Notes: a model not told the origin generated them from the letters alone. 57,122 nucleotides of DNA from Circinella minor (GCA_016758965.1 JAEPRB010000247.1:1-57122); one strand, 5' to 3'; counted from the first letter of the stretch, positions 44,084-56,095 are shown. Numbers and translations are program-made.

Positions 44084-44777
44084 CAGTGTTGGCAGTTTCC
44101 GGCTTTCCGACCTGGCGGAAACTATGGCTTATAGGGTTTCCACAGTCGGAAACTGGCGGAAATGTATAACATTATAGGGTTGGCATCGGTAGACATAAAT
44201 ATGATACATCATATTAAATAAAAGTAATTTGGTGTATTTATATTTTTTAATGTATTATATCTGTTACTATTATTATTATAGCGTTATAATATATAGTCCA
44301 CAACAGGAACTATGGAAATATATAGTATAATAACGCAGAAATGACAATAATGTTTTTTTTAAAAACACTGGTTTTGCATTGATATATAAATGCTGCGCAA
44401 GCAAATAATAGCTGCAACATAAATATTGCGCGTTGTTCAGTATATTGGGTTCACAGGTTAAAGCCCGACATCGACTGTCAATGCACAAGAGCTAAATATA
44501 TCAGTTACCTGATCTATTTAAAGGAGTAGGATTTTTATGTAGACAAACCTAGACTTTAGAGATAACAATGAGGCTCACTCAGCAAAAGTAAAATAGACAT
44601 TAGAATATCTTTTGTCATAACTTAAATATAAATATATACTCTCACTCTATCTCTCTTTTTTATTATTATTTTAATGAAACTTTTTATTTCATATTTCCAT
44701 AAACATATTGATTGAATGAAAAAAGGTTTTCGCCATAGGTTTCCGCCAGGTTTCCGCCAGTCGGAAACCCAACACTG
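44084..44777. mobile_element. Complete hAT-like MITE, 694 bp, perfect 8-bp target duplication
   Basis: Direct repeats ATAGGTAG at 44076-44083 and 44778-44785 enclose the element. Ends are CAGTGTTGGCAGTTTCCGGC on the left and CAGTGTTGGGTTTCCGACTG (inverted) on the right. Subterminal GGCGGAAAC / GTTTCCGCC motifs cluster at both ends. An 8-bp duplication with CA(G)TGTTG ends is characteristic of the hAT superfamily. No coding capacity. Confidence 0.88.
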
Positions 44778-44785
44778 ATAGGTAG

Positions 44786-45219
44786 TATTGTTGAATAGGT
44801 ATATGAAGGATCATGTGTTCATTGTAGAAAACAACATAAAAGATTTTTTATGCAGAACCAAAACAATTTGTTTCAAATTAATTTAATGCCAAAAAATGTA
44901 TGATTGAAAAGGGATGAATAAAAAAAAGTTCTTTTTCTAAAAGTCATTTTTATGGGATTTACTCAAGTTATTAACGCGTTTTTATACAATTCAAGATTGT
45001 TTTTTTTAAAACAATGCATATCGTTTTGGTGATTCGTTCATTCTAATGAGTACCATTATTTTGTGTGGAAGGGAATGACGTTTGACTTTTTTTTTTTTAA
45101 GTCAGGACGTATTTTTTATTATAGTTGTTATGGTCTATTTATCACAGACTGTAGACAATAAAGGGTCAGCTACTTGATTCAAGGTTGTAACTTAAGCCTA
45201 TGAAAAAAGAACCTTTTAT
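44786..45219. repeat. Dispersed repeat, copy C (flank of hAT MITE)
   Basis: Matches 493-890 and, in its distal part, 11965-12242. It carries the 35 bp that copy A lacks. It ends abruptly at about 45219. Confidence 0.8.
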
Positions 45220-45767
45220 TTCATTTTTCACATTGGTTATCAAGTATCAAGAAGTCACATACATATATAACTAATATTGTTGATACCCAACAACGACGGA
45301 AAAATGAATAATGACGGTATCAGCAAAATCTTATTCAAGACGACTTGACATTACGTTATGTAAAAAGAGAATGTAATTTTTACGAATGCCAGTGAAAGAT
45401 GTAGAAGCAAGATGTTATGTCTATTATTATCAGTCATATTTCTAAGACATCTAATGACACCACTCACTCAGGAAGCAGAGGCGGATGAAACCTTGTTGTT
45501 TCAAGTCGTATCACCTTTGCTTTTTCATCTATTGTCTTTTGTTTTGATAATTCAACGATATATTGTCGAAGGTAATTTATTTTTATTTACATATTCTGTC
45601 TTAAATATTACTCTGTATAATATGTTTATTTTGACTGAATGAAAAATGTTACTTCTAATCTAGGTTCCAGAAATTAAAACTATAAAGACATACGTATTAT
45701 CGTGATAAATTTGGCTTTTGAACTTATCGGGAGGAATATTAGTAAAATAATCGTTATATTGGAGCCG

Positions 45768-45798
<31 letters not shown>

Positions 45799-45856
45799 GG
45801 CCTGCCAAGATTATAATTATGGTGTTATACTTTGAATCACCCGAACAATTATTTAT
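45220..45856. other. Intergenic with 27-nt T run
   Basis: A run of about 27 T lies at 45772-45798; on the minus strand this is a poly(A), possibly the tail of a retroposed sequence. A 76-codon frame at 45412 is hydrophobic and unsupported. Confidence 0.4.
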
Positions 45857-46345
45857 ATGACAGCACAAATAAAAGCATCTTGTATTTGGTTGAAGAGATA
45901 CCATGGTCCATCATGTTCGAAAGATGAACGATTTGACCAGTGGAACAAGATAGAAGCTTGGATTGGCAAAATGTCACTTTTGATAAAACCTTGTGTGATG
46001 TCTGATGAGCGTGAATGCCGGCTTCGCACTCCTCCTACTCGGGCTACACTTGCTCCTGCTCCCCGCAATAACCTCATGCAGACAGGTTTACAAAGAGTTG
46101 TTGCGCCTGTTGGTCGTTCTCGACGCTCTCGCGTATTTGGTACTCCTACTTCTTCTTCCATCCCCATTACTCCCCCCTGTAGCTGTTGTTACTTCTTTTC
46201 CTGCCGGGGTGCCAAAACAGCTGCTGCTTATGTTGCACATGCTGCTTTTGTTCCTTCTCTCAGTGTTCCTGGTGGTGTTCTTGCGAGTACTTTTGGCACT
46301 GATTCTTCTGCTGATTGTGCTGTAGTCCAGTTTACCCCCGACTAG
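45857..46345 (+). CDS. Unrecognised ORF, 162 aa, possibly the end of a pogo element gene
   Basis: Clearly GC-richer than its surroundings and open for 162 codons, with protein-like N-terminal sequence (YHGPSCSKDERFDQWNKIEA) and an Arg/Ser/Ala-rich, probably disordered C-terminal part. The opposite strand and another frame are also partly open, so coding status is not secure. The ORF runs into the pogo-type right end (46331-46456), so it may be the 3' remnant of that element's gene. No domain recognised. Confidence 0.3.
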   Translation: MTAQIKASCIWLKRYHGPSCSKDERFDQWNKIEAWIGKMSLLIKPCVMSDERECRLRTPPTRATLAPAPRNNLMQTGLQRVVAPVGRSRRSRVFGTPTSSSIPITPPCSCCYFFSCRGAKTAAAYVAHAAFVPSLSVPGGVLASTFGTDSSADCAVVQFTPD

Positions 46346-46456
46346 CGCAACTCGCCCAGAAACCTTGGTGCAAGTTACGATTCCATCAAGTATTTTTAAC
46401 ATTTCCAAACATAAATGGTGCAGAACCGGGAGACTTGCAAAAGCGGGGGTTGACTG
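46331..46456. mobile_element. Right end of a pogo-like element
   Basis: TTTACCCCCGACTAGCGCAA to GGGGGTTGACTG followed by TA. About 85% similar to 21748-21908, the right part of the MITE there. No matching left end was found upstream within the window, so the element is truncated or larger than I could trace. Confidence 0.6.
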
Positions 46457-47522
46457 TATAGGCTTTATTTATGCTATATATGTGATAAGTATAACAATAA
46501 AGATGTTTCTTATTTTTCAAAAGCTCTTGTTTATACGGTTTATATTTGTGAAATTACTACAATTTTAATTCTTGCATAACTGTATACACTTTATTTGGTT
46601 ACGTACTGGAGAATTGAATTTCTTTTTTTTATAATTTCCAGCAACAGTACGTACGTAAAAAAAAAAATAAAAATACAAAATGTGAAATAAAATAACTTGA
46701 CAATACCTGATATAAAAGAGGAGTTCTATTTTTGAAAAGTAATTTAAAAAGAGATGTACCGGTTGTCAGTGGAAGCGTTGTTTTTCTTTTTTAATTAGTA
46801 CAAGTATTATGGAACTTTGTACGTACGTATATGCAAAAAAATCGAAATAATTATATAGGTACAATTATTTTTATATACGTAGCAAATAATAATGAATGCT
46901 AAAACATATCAAATTAATAATGCTTAAAGTACGTAGACATTTATATAAGATCGACAAAAAAAAAAGAGTCAAGTTATTGAAGGGTAGAGTGTACGTATTA
47001 CTAGAAATACATGTTCAGCGATAGTAATAATAGTTTACCATTTGAATGTCAAATATAGCAGAATTATCGTTTCAAATGTCTTATCGACAATTTATTTAAA
47101 AAGTTGCAATTACGCATTTTTTTTTGTTAGTAACTGCAAATTTTCGAGGATAGATAAAGTTTATATCGGAATATACTAGTTTTTCATTTGAGATTTACAG
47201 TAAGTATGCAGGGTTTTAAATGTAATTACTACGTATCATATTTGATATTTACTACCATAATAAATATTGACAAATGGCAAGAATAGATACAGTAAAATAC
47301 TATTCATCATATTAAGATCACCTGGATCAATTCAAAAGTGATAAAACGTTAATATAGGATTTGATAGTGTACGTAAAAAAAAGATTACGCCATTATTACA
47401 ATCTCCACCCCTACCAGAATATATACACTTTTTTTTAAAAAAAAAAAATGTTCATAATGTAGAGCAACTCATTTGTATCATCACTAGTAACAGAAAAGAA
47501 AATATATGTATATATATTTTAT
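46457..47522. other. Intergenic
   Basis: AT-rich with many TACGTA / CGTACG words (46655, 46818, 46871, 46928, 46991, 47223, 47371). Three-prime side of the NPP gene. No gene recognised. Confidence 0.5.
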
Positions 47523-48793
47523 TTAAAGTTCTTCAGATTTCAAATATCCTTTCAAGGTACCATTATTAACAGCTGGTTCCAAACCCAAAATACGAGTAAA
47601 TAGAGAATATAATTCTACATTCCAAAAAGGTGCTAAAATTGTGCCTGGTTCATAATCTTCCCAAAAAGTAGGTCCTGATCCAACAAAGATAGCTCTTGAT
47701 TGTGGATCCAAATTATCATATCCATGAACACCCTTGGAACTCCATGTTCTATCTCTTGTAGTAATAATCCATTCATTATCAGGTAACACCATTAAAGGAG
47801 GAATCCGAACATGATTTTTAAATCGGAAACGATCAGGAATATCTTGACGTTTATAAACACGCATATGACCACCCTTCTTTTTTTGTAACCGTAAAAATGC
47901 ATTATAAAGTACATCTACACTATCATCTTCTTCATTATAAGGTCGGATCAAAAGTAATGGATCACCTTCAACAGATTGGATACGACTCATTTCATCCTTG
48001 GTGAATTCATCATCATAAAAAATGGTACGTGTATCCGAGGTAGCAGACATACCATGATCACTTACAATGATTAAATGAACAATATCCGTTAAATTACGTT
48101 GTTCAAGACCTTTTAATAATCGACCAATACTCTTATCGGCCAATTGTAATTGAGTCAACGTTTGATTTGCATAAGGACCATATTGATGTCCTGCTTGATC
48201 AATTTGTTGTACATACATATTGATAAATTGAGGTCGTTCCTCAATAGGTAAATCAAGCCAATTCAATCCTAAATCCACTTTTTCATCAAATGTTACATCA
48301 TTATTAAATTCAATCACCAATGAGGGTTGTAAATTATTTTCAAATACAGTACTACATCCAGGCCACATGATTGTTCCAGAACGTACACCTTGACGAACAG
48401 CAGTATTCCAAATCTAAATAAAAAAGAAAAAGAATATATATATATATATTACTTATTGTTAGCATATAATAGATCCCATCGTCTCCCCCTCTCCTCCTCT
48501 CCTTGAATTTTTTTATAAGGTTTATATATATATAAGTATAAAAAAAACTTACTGGTTCCCCTCCCCACCATTTTTCATCCCAACTCTTTTCAGGACTTTT
48601 GTAATAAAATGAATCATTTAAGAATGGATCATAAAAATAGTTTCCGACAATTCCGTGTGATTCAGGATAAAGTCCAGTAACCAGGGACCAATGGTTGGGA
48701 AACGTGATTGGCTAATGATAATGATAAATAATGATAACCCCAAGTATGCATCCAAATATTTAGATTTTCTCTCTCTTATTTGTTATTTTATAA

Positions 48794-48830
<37 letters not shown>

Positions 48831-49546
48831 AAAAAAAGAAACTCCAAAAAAAACAAAAACAAAGATAAACATACCGGAAAAGAGGGCGTCATCCATTGAG
48901 CTCGTACACCATCATTGGCTATAAAAAAAGACCTCAGTGTTTGTTAGCTATTTTATATAACAAATAACAAATAATGACAAGAATATTTATAATCTTTTAT
49001 CTTATACATTTACCAATAGCTGTCAGATGAGGTGTCAAAAATAAATCCAAATCATGATTCACTACACCATCTAATGAGATAAGAATCATCGTAGGATTAT
49101 ATGGATGTGTTCCATTGGTATACATTGGTTCCTTGTGTTTTTTTGGCGTTTTATTTGGTTGAAGAAAAAGATAGAGAAACCCTGCTGTTATAAGAAGAAT
49201 CATACATATAACAGCAACTATGAATGGAATTATACCACCCTATCATTTTATAAATGGATATTATTGATTAGTTAAGGAGGTAAAAAGAAAAAGAGGGGGT
49301 GGCTATTTTTTTTTTCTATGCTACCCCTGCTTTTTTTTTGGTTTATAATATGTTCTAGAGGTTTTGTATCTTTACCCGTCGTTGTCGTCGTGGTGATAAT
49401 AAACTTTGTCTTTCATTTTCATTTTGACTAGGATCGGACATGCCATTGCCATGGGCAACGGGAAGGGCTCCATAAGATGCAGCATCAGTAGATTGAGGTA
49501 GTGAAGTTTTAGAACTTTTAACTTGTTTGTTACTTGAATCACTCAT
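47523..49546 (-). CDS. NPP1: NPP-family nucleotide pyrophosphatase/phosphodiesterase, type II membrane protein, 496 aa, 5 exons
   Basis: Exons on the minus strand: 49546-49376, 49239-49014, 48918-48875, 48711-48553, 48413-47523; all GT-AG, 1491 nt in frame. The start is the first ATG (MSDSSNK); the upstream open stretch has none. A polar cytosolic N-terminus (1-57) precedes one membrane helix ([20 protein letters not shown], about 60-80). The phosphodiesterase domain carries the metal-site set: SLDG, the nucleophile Thr in [15 protein letters not shown] and H in [14 protein letters not shown] in VSDHGM, and H in KGVHGYDN. Close to Saccharomyces Npp1/Npp2 and animal ENPPs, which hydrolyse extracellular or lumenal nucleotides. 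Potential N-glycosylation sites include NQT and NLT. Intron 3 contains a (TG)n tract. Likely active; the substrate is not predictable. Confidence 0.92.
48796..48830. repeat. (TG)n microsatellite in NPP intron
   Basis: About 16 TG units inside intron 3 of the NPP gene (on the minus strand, CA repeat), between exons 48918-48875 and 48711-48553. Confidence 0.9.
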
Positions 49547-49723
49547 TCTTGAATTGGTTATCAAAAAAAAAACAAGAAAATATTATATATGATATATAAT
49601 ATTTTCTTTCTCCCCTGAGAATATATATGCAAGCGGAAAATAGAGAGTAAAGAAAAAAAAAAAAGAAAAAAAAAAAAAAAAGGATCACAAATTTTCTTTT
49701 TATACATATTTTATTTTTTATTT

Positions 49724-52141
49724 TTATTCATTAGTCTTTATGTGGCGAGGTTTACAACGGAATGAAACGTTATCCAATATTCCCACTAAATCTCCCATAG
49801 CATGATGTCGATAGGCTTCAAAAAGCTATTCGTAATAATAATCATAGAAAAAATAATTATTCATAATACAAATACAAATTAGTATATATATCCGTCTTTT
49901 GAAATCATGAGTATATTTATGTATAAAAATGAAATAACATACTAAATCTCGAACACCAGGTAAATTCATTACAAATGAGTCTTTTTCTACAACATTTACT
50001 AAAAATGAAGGTGGTATCAATGGAAATCGAATATATTGTAAAATTTCTGCCAAATCCCCTTGACGATCGTTGAGCTCATCCTCAAATGATAATCCATTTT
50101 CATTATCATCGTCATTATCGTTGTCACTTTGTATCATCGCCTGGCTATTATCATTCTCATTCTCATTTTTTCTATTATCTTCATCATGATGTTTTTGATC
50201 CACTCCAAAAGTATTTCCCACACTCGTTTCTTCTACTTGTTCTTTAGCATTATGATCATTCTCATCATCCACCAATAAAAAGGCAGGGTTATTCATTTTT
50301 CCATATTTTGCCCATGATACCACACTTTCATAAAGACTTTCTTCACATGGTAACATGCCTTCATCAATTTGTAGTGCCATTTTTAAGACATTCGATTTTG
50401 CTCGTAACCATGCTGGATTTTTAACAAGTTCAACAAAATGATTTGAAACAAATTGAAAACATGCTGAACGTGTACGATCACAATCATATATATCTATATA
50501 TAAATAGTATATTTATACATACATTCTAAGCAAACCATACCCCTATTAACCAAATCCACTTTATAATATATATATATATATATATATAAAATGTAATTAT
50601 ATACCTGACCATGCCCATATATCCCAAATATTTGATTCTGTAATTTCTTGTCTCATATATCGAAGTGCTTCATCACGTAATCGACTTAATTGAAATCGAT
50701 CAGCAGCTTCCAAAATATTTCGAGCATCTTCTACTGATTGTATATCCAAACTAAAAGTATAACAATAATGTAATAATCTTGAAAATATATTTGGATCCAC
50801 ACAATCAATATCAATGATACTTTCAAATGATTCACGCATACCACTTGTAAATAAAGATTTAAACCAAGGAGACATGGCTGATAAAATAACCTTGTGACCA
50901 TAAAATAAAGTTCCTGTAGGTTTAATTCGAAACCGAATATCCGAAAATTCAGATGAATCAGCGTAATCAGCAAAAGGTGAAAGACCCGGTCCGATTACAG
51001 TAGGTATTGTATCCACTTCAGATTTTATGATAGTCATGCTAATGGATAATGATGCTTGATCTTGATTTAAAAATGGATCAAGACTTTCTAAAGATGCTAA
51101 TCCATCTACATGTATGTATTTGATAATGCTTATAAGTTAGTTAATGTTGTTCTATATGATTATTATTCTCATTTGTCTTTATTTTTTCTGTTTATTAGTT
51201 GAAATTTTAACGTTTATATAGAAATAGTAGCAGTAATAAAGAAAAATTGGATAATAATATTTACCTTCTCCCCATTTTGTATGTTCTAATGAATAATATT
51301 TTAAATGTTATTATATCAGACACCCATTTTTTTATTATAAGTATGAATCTATATATATTATATTATTTACTTTCACTAAACCAAACTGGATGAAGTCCTA
51401 TTATAATATATAAATAATGATTTTTTTTTCTTTTAGTTTGATAATCCATCCTTATTTCAAAATAAAATTATATCAACTTACGTTTGCCAACACCAAAATC
51501 ATTATAATAATTGGATGGATTTGTATTATTTACTTTAAGAGTTAAAGTAACTTTTTTTCGAATACCTCGTAATGATCCATATCCCGTTTCATGTAATTTT
51601 ACAAATAATGACAACATCTACAAATTATTATTATTATTATCATAGTATGCTGTTTTATTGACATACGTATAATATATATATATATTTAAAAACTTACATT
51701 TGGACTTTTGGTTCGACCTTTATATAACTACCAACTGAAACAAATTATGTTTACAAAGTTCTAATCTTATACCCTTTATATATATGCTCACTAATTTTTT
51801 TGGGCTCACCTTGATTGACCTGATATATACATAGTAATAGAATTATTAAATAGAATATACAATAAATTATATGTGTATATATAGCCATATGCGTATTATC
51901 TATTTATCTCACCATTTTAAACCATCAACATAAAGAGGAGGACTACTGTATTCTGTACAAGTTCGAAGTTTAGACCACTCTGATATTCGCCATTGACAAG
52001 TATGAGACGTTTTAATCGTTCCGACTGGTTTAAATTTGATATAAACGAAAATGGTTTATGACATTGAAAATAAGTAATTATAATGAAAAAAAATATATAT
52101 ATATTTCCTTTCAACCAACGTAAATTTTTACCTTCATTCAT
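49724..52141 (-). CDS. MATH-BTB-BACK protein, 499 aa, 10 exons with a 10-nt micro-exon
   Basis: Exons on the minus strand: 52141-52132, 52024-51913, 51819-51810, 51727-51698, 51617-51482, 51397-51371, 51285-51265, 51105-50605, 50493-49943, 49825-49724; 1500 nt in frame. The N-terminal part (CQWRISEWSKL, GLKWSIKLYKGRTKSPNMLS, FVKLHETG) resembles a MATH domain. The BTB/POZ domain (about 145-245) has FSDIRFRIKPTGTLFYGHKV, ILSAMSPWFKSLFTSGMRES and LEAADRFQLSRLRDEALRYM. A BACK-like region follows (CFQFVSNHFVELV, ESVVSWAKYG), split by an Asp/Asn/Glu-rich low-complexity insert (about 335-400). MATH-BTB proteins act as substrate adaptors of Cullin-3 ubiquitin ligases. Exons 1 (10 nt) and 3 (10 nt) are very small; the reading frame closes only if exon 3 is included. 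The first-exon start is the least certain part. Confidence 0.85.
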
Positions 52142-52616
52142 TATATATATAAAATTAATTGAAAAAGTAAAGAGTAAAAAAAAAGGAGAAACTAAACAAC
52201 TGTTTTTGTTTCATAAGACGCGTACCAAATAAAGTTTAGTCTCCTCAAATGAATTTTTTTAGCATGATTATTATTCTATTTCTGGTATATATACTCACTA
52301 TGATTTATATTTACTATATTTTTTTATGATATATTTTTAAAATACAAGAGATTCTCCAAGTAGTACCAGTAACAGTACTAAGAATTAAAGTAGACATGAT
52401 TTTATATATCGTAGGGAGAAAAGGCAAAATAATAGTATACTATAATCTTATTTCATCATTCTCACACGACGGTTCCTTGGATGGGGTTTTTTTTCCTACT
52501 TTATTGTCCCCGTATATTACAAAACTCTATAAATATTGGATTTACCTTTACTTCAATCATTTTATTCACCAATCACAATCATTTTATTTTTCAATGAGAT
52601 TATAAAGTCTAAAAAA
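52142..52616. other. Intergenic, upstream of MATH-BTB gene; TATA-like box
   Basis: A CTATAAATATTGG element near 52527-52539 with a pyrimidine-rich leader precedes the dead reading frame at 52617. The 69-codon frame at 52396 is not protein-like. Confidence 0.4.
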
Positions 52617-52904
52617 AATTAAAAAAAAAATCATTAAACAAGACAGAAAAGGGCTCCAATGAAAACGATCTTCAGGCTTTAGAAGAATATTCCATAAAAG
52701 CACTACAAGATTTAAAAAAAAAAAACATTGAAGCCAAACTTCAATTCATTTGTGTAAAGGTGCAACTAAAACAAGAGGAAATTAATAATGCACACGCCAT
52801 TGTGTAATCCATACAAAGAACACAAAGAATCTATTCAACTTATTCGTATTCTTATGAAAGAAAAAAAAAACATGTGAATGTGGTTGAAATGTATGATATC
52901 TTTA
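52617..52904 (+). pseudogene. Decayed coiled-coil-like gene fragment
   Basis: In one frame the plus strand reads NDLQALEEYSIKALQDLKKK then IEAKLQFICVKVQLKQEEIN, then a single TAA in HAIV*SIQRTQRIY, then continues to CECG and a stop. The composition is strongly helix-forming with heptad-like leucines. A TATA-like box lies about 80 bp upstream but no in-frame ATG precedes it. A nonsense mutation in a former small gene is the simplest reading. Family not recognised. Confidence 0.35.
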
Positions 52905-53012
52905 AACCAATAATATGAAGATCAGCTTGAAATTGAAGAAGAGTATGAGGAAACTGGAAAACTATGACAAAAAGCAATGAATAAGTTACTGTATTTGGGA
53001 AAGCTCACCGGA

Positions 53013-53075
53013 TACCAGTTTAACGAATCACCAGTATTTTACTAAATATATGAGAGATACTACCGGTTTAGCGAA
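53013..53075. repeat. Two direct copies of TACCGGTTTAGCGAA-type motif
   Basis: Variants at 53013-53027 and 53061-53075 are the inverse of the motif at 23926-23956; the outer flanks (GCTCACCGGATACC and TACTCACTG) match those at 23310-23320 and 23997-24005. They look like the two ends of a small element collapsed together. Confidence 0.5.
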
Positions 53076-53372
53076 TACTCACTGAACGTATGATTTTTAA
53101 AATAATGATATCTAATAAATCTCTTAACACACTTTTCTTGTATATGCGGGACCCTCTCTTCACTACTTGATTCCGTTTTAGATATTAGTATAGTTTATAT
53201 GATAATGTTTAATTTAAATTAGTACTATATACATATTTATAATTTATTAATATATAATAAGTCATATCTACATATGCACTACTTATTTAACAGCTTAATT
53301 TTATTATATAATATTATGTCTACAATAAAATGTCGTAATAAAAGTGAATAAAAAGAATGGAAAGGGGATTTT

Positions 53373-55652
53373 CTATTGATAATGAGTATTTATGATTTTC
53401 ACACTATCTTCATATTTTATGTTTTTTGCAACTGAATAAAATCGATCTCCAGGCTTTACAATAAATTTTCGTAAATGAAGATTGGTCTGCTGTTGTTCGA
53501 CTAGTTTCTTTTTTAAATAATACGATGACAGATAGTTAAATGATACCACTTCTTCAAAAACAACATTCTTCAATTTTTTACTTTTGCGTAGTAAGTCCAA
53601 AACACCGCATAAATCTAGATTCAAACACGTTTTCACTGATCCTGCTAACGATTGATTATTATCTCGGTAAATACTGTCATCTAATGAGATATGGAGATTT
53701 TCTAAATTGGTGAAATCCCCAAGTATATTCAGAATCGTAAACGTCAATTTTGAAACGCTACGAAGTGTCAAAATTTTTATTGTTGTTGATGATGCTACTT
53801 TTGTTATGTTACTGTTGATATTATTATCAAATCCAAGACACGTGTTGAGAAATTTAACCATGTGTTGTTCCAGTTTTTCTTCATTACGTTTTCCAATGGA
53901 ATAATGGCCAATGGCATTCACATCAAGAACTTTTAATAAAGGTAGGGTAGCCAAAGCATCGAGGATTATAAATGGTATAGCAACGTAGTTGCCACTCTTC
54001 AATGTGATACATTTAAGCTTTGATCCACATTGAGCTAAGGATACAAAAAAACTCGGATTTACAAGTAATGGTTGTACGAATGGCGTCTCATTTTGATTAT
54101 AATTATGAATCTCAAGGGTGAGGTATCTGAGATTCTTTAATAGAGGTGCCGCCTGTACAGGTAATGTAAATGGCTTATCCCGGCGAAAAGTAAGATTCTC
54201 CAGAGAAGGAAGTCGTTCCAATAAAAGCATAAAAGATTCGTCTACGAATGTAACATTTGTAATTGATAATGTTTGAAGTTGGGGTAATATTTGTAGTCGT
54301 TGAAGTGCTGGTGCATCCAGTATAGTAGGCTCATGTTGAAAAGATTGTAGTCGAACTTCTTGAATAGTGCCATAGCACGTATTAAGTAACGTAACGATAG
54401 ATTCGATGCTGTAATCCAGCATATCACAATGTAGCGTGCACAACTGTTGCAAAGAAATTGTTTGAAATATATGTATCCAACCATCTGGACCATTTGGAGA
54501 TTCTAAAGAGCTAGTCATACCGAATTTTACGTGTTTTAATGTATCTTTATACTTGTGTAAAATAAAAATGATCTGACTCGCGTTCCAATTATCAGCTACA
54601 GAAAAATATTGAAGTGCATTTTGCCTTTCCCCGTCATTGTTGTCGCTCCTAATACTGCTGTTCTTATTTTTATTATGATTAGTTACCAATATCGTTGACA
54701 GTGATGATGCTGCTGATTGTATTAATGCGCCGCGCATAGGTTCGTCTCTAGATTCGTAACTCCCATCACCAACATAATATTCCAGTTTTGGACACCGTGA
54801 CAACACCAATTCCGGTGATGTCATTTTGTGAGATCCTGTATAGCACGTAGAGGTATCTCCACCAATAAAAAACCTAAGGTTTGGGGATCTGCAGATGATA
54901 GAATAGATCTGCTGTCTAATATCACGTGAATCTGCGTTAACATGCAAATAAATCAAATTATTATATAAAATCCGATCGCTGGGTAATAGTTGTATAGCTT
55001 CAAGTTCACCAGAAAAATTAATCTTTACAAAAGCCTGAAATGAAAAATAAGTTAAATGAGGGCAAACGAAAAGCAAATCAAGCATTGAAAAATCCCAATT
55101 GTGTCGTTTCATGTCCAAAAGAGTAAGTTGATGTGATGCAAGTCGACGTAACAGACTTAAAAAGATCGTTTGCTGTGCCTTTATGGTTCCACTGCTACAC
55201 CCAACAAATTCTATAATAAAAATCAAGCATACACGCGATATTACTGTTTGTTAATCCGTGGCTTTTTTTTTATAACTAATCCATTTCCCTTTTATTCTTT
55301 TCTCTTTTTTCTAATATGATAATATTTTACCTAGTGACTCAATTTCAGTACATTCAAAGTCAAGTAATTTTTGCATCATCGTTGATAATTCGTTTTCTGG
55401 AATACCATCAAATTTAACATGTTTTACATGTTTTCCTAAATTACGTTCTTGATATTGGCTCATACCGTCTGAATTAAGTTGTATTGTTTTCCAGTTGGCT
55501 TGCGTAAATTGAGGAATGAGATCATACCAATCACGACATGTTGCCATACAATTTAGACAATCTTGTTGATCAAGGTATAAAAATATGTTGGAAATAATAT
55601 CATAAGGAAGTTTTTCCAGGAGCCCAACATGTGTTATGTTGGATTGATTCAT
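53373..55652 (-). CDS. F-box/LRR protein, 719 aa, 2 exons
   Basis: Exons 55652-55331 and 55210-53373 on the minus strand, joined by a 120-nt GT-AG intron; 2160 nt in frame. The N-terminal F-box is clear (LLEKLPYDIISNIFLYLDQQ followed by CRDWYDLIPQF, residues 11-52). The rest is a long array of degenerate leucine-rich repeats (for example LPQLQTLSITNVTFVDESFM, LERLPSLENLTFRR, LKNLRYLTLEIHN, FTNLENLHISLDDS). Such proteins select substrates for SCF (Skp1-Cullin1) ubiquitin ligases; this two-part layout is common in large Mucoromycota F-box families. No signal peptide. The 53.4-kb 3' end adjoins repeat-derived DNA. Confidence 0.87.
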
Positions 55653-55842
55653 TATAATTTTTTAGAATCAAATTGTTGCATAATGGAAGGGAGAAAAAAA
55701 GACAGCATCATTTTTTATATAATTTAGCAGAAAAGAAAAAAAAAAGAGGCTTTGGAGTATGTTGTGTTTCTGTAGCTGTATAAGGTAATCAAAAAGTGTT
55801 CGAGCCAGAAAAGGCAAAAAAAAGAAAGACGATACTTTTTCA
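55653..55842. other. Short upstream region of F-box gene
   Basis: A-rich, no recognised element beyond the gene's own 5' flank. Confidence 0.4.
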
Positions 55843-56095
55843 CAGACACCAACCAGAAGTCCGGTTGTGCAATGCCCTTATGACTGTGCTTAATTTGACT
55901 CTATTGTCTTTGGTCATGCCTTACTATCCTGCCATCTTCAATAACTACCTTTTGATACTTGGTAAAATAGTATAAGGACCTCATGATAATAAGATTACAT
56001 ATATGTATACAGTTGATATTATTCTTATTTATCAGGAAATTGATAATGAATATTTTTTACTTAAACCTTCTTTACCTATGGAGGTAACACATTTG
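55843..56095 (-). mobile_element. Diverged fragment of the Mutator-like MITE, inverted
   Basis: Reverse complement matches the right half of 32640-32865: shared TTTAAGTAAAA-ATATTCATTA, CCTGATAAAT-AGAATAAT, GCAGTTATTGAAAACGG-type and GGATAGTAAGGC-TGACC blocks. More diverged than copies 1 and 2; the terminal repeat is degraded and no target duplication is visible. Confidence 0.65.

Noticed and set aside
45772..45798. Poly(T) as the tail of a minus-strand LINE
   Set aside because: No LINE-like coding sequence was found on the minus strand beside it; kept only as a homopolymer note.
46005..46408. Very hydrophobic plus-strand frame and overlapping minus-strand frame opposite the 162-aa ORF
   Set aside because: Out-of-frame readings of the same GC-richer segment; Leu/Val bias is an artefact of frame.
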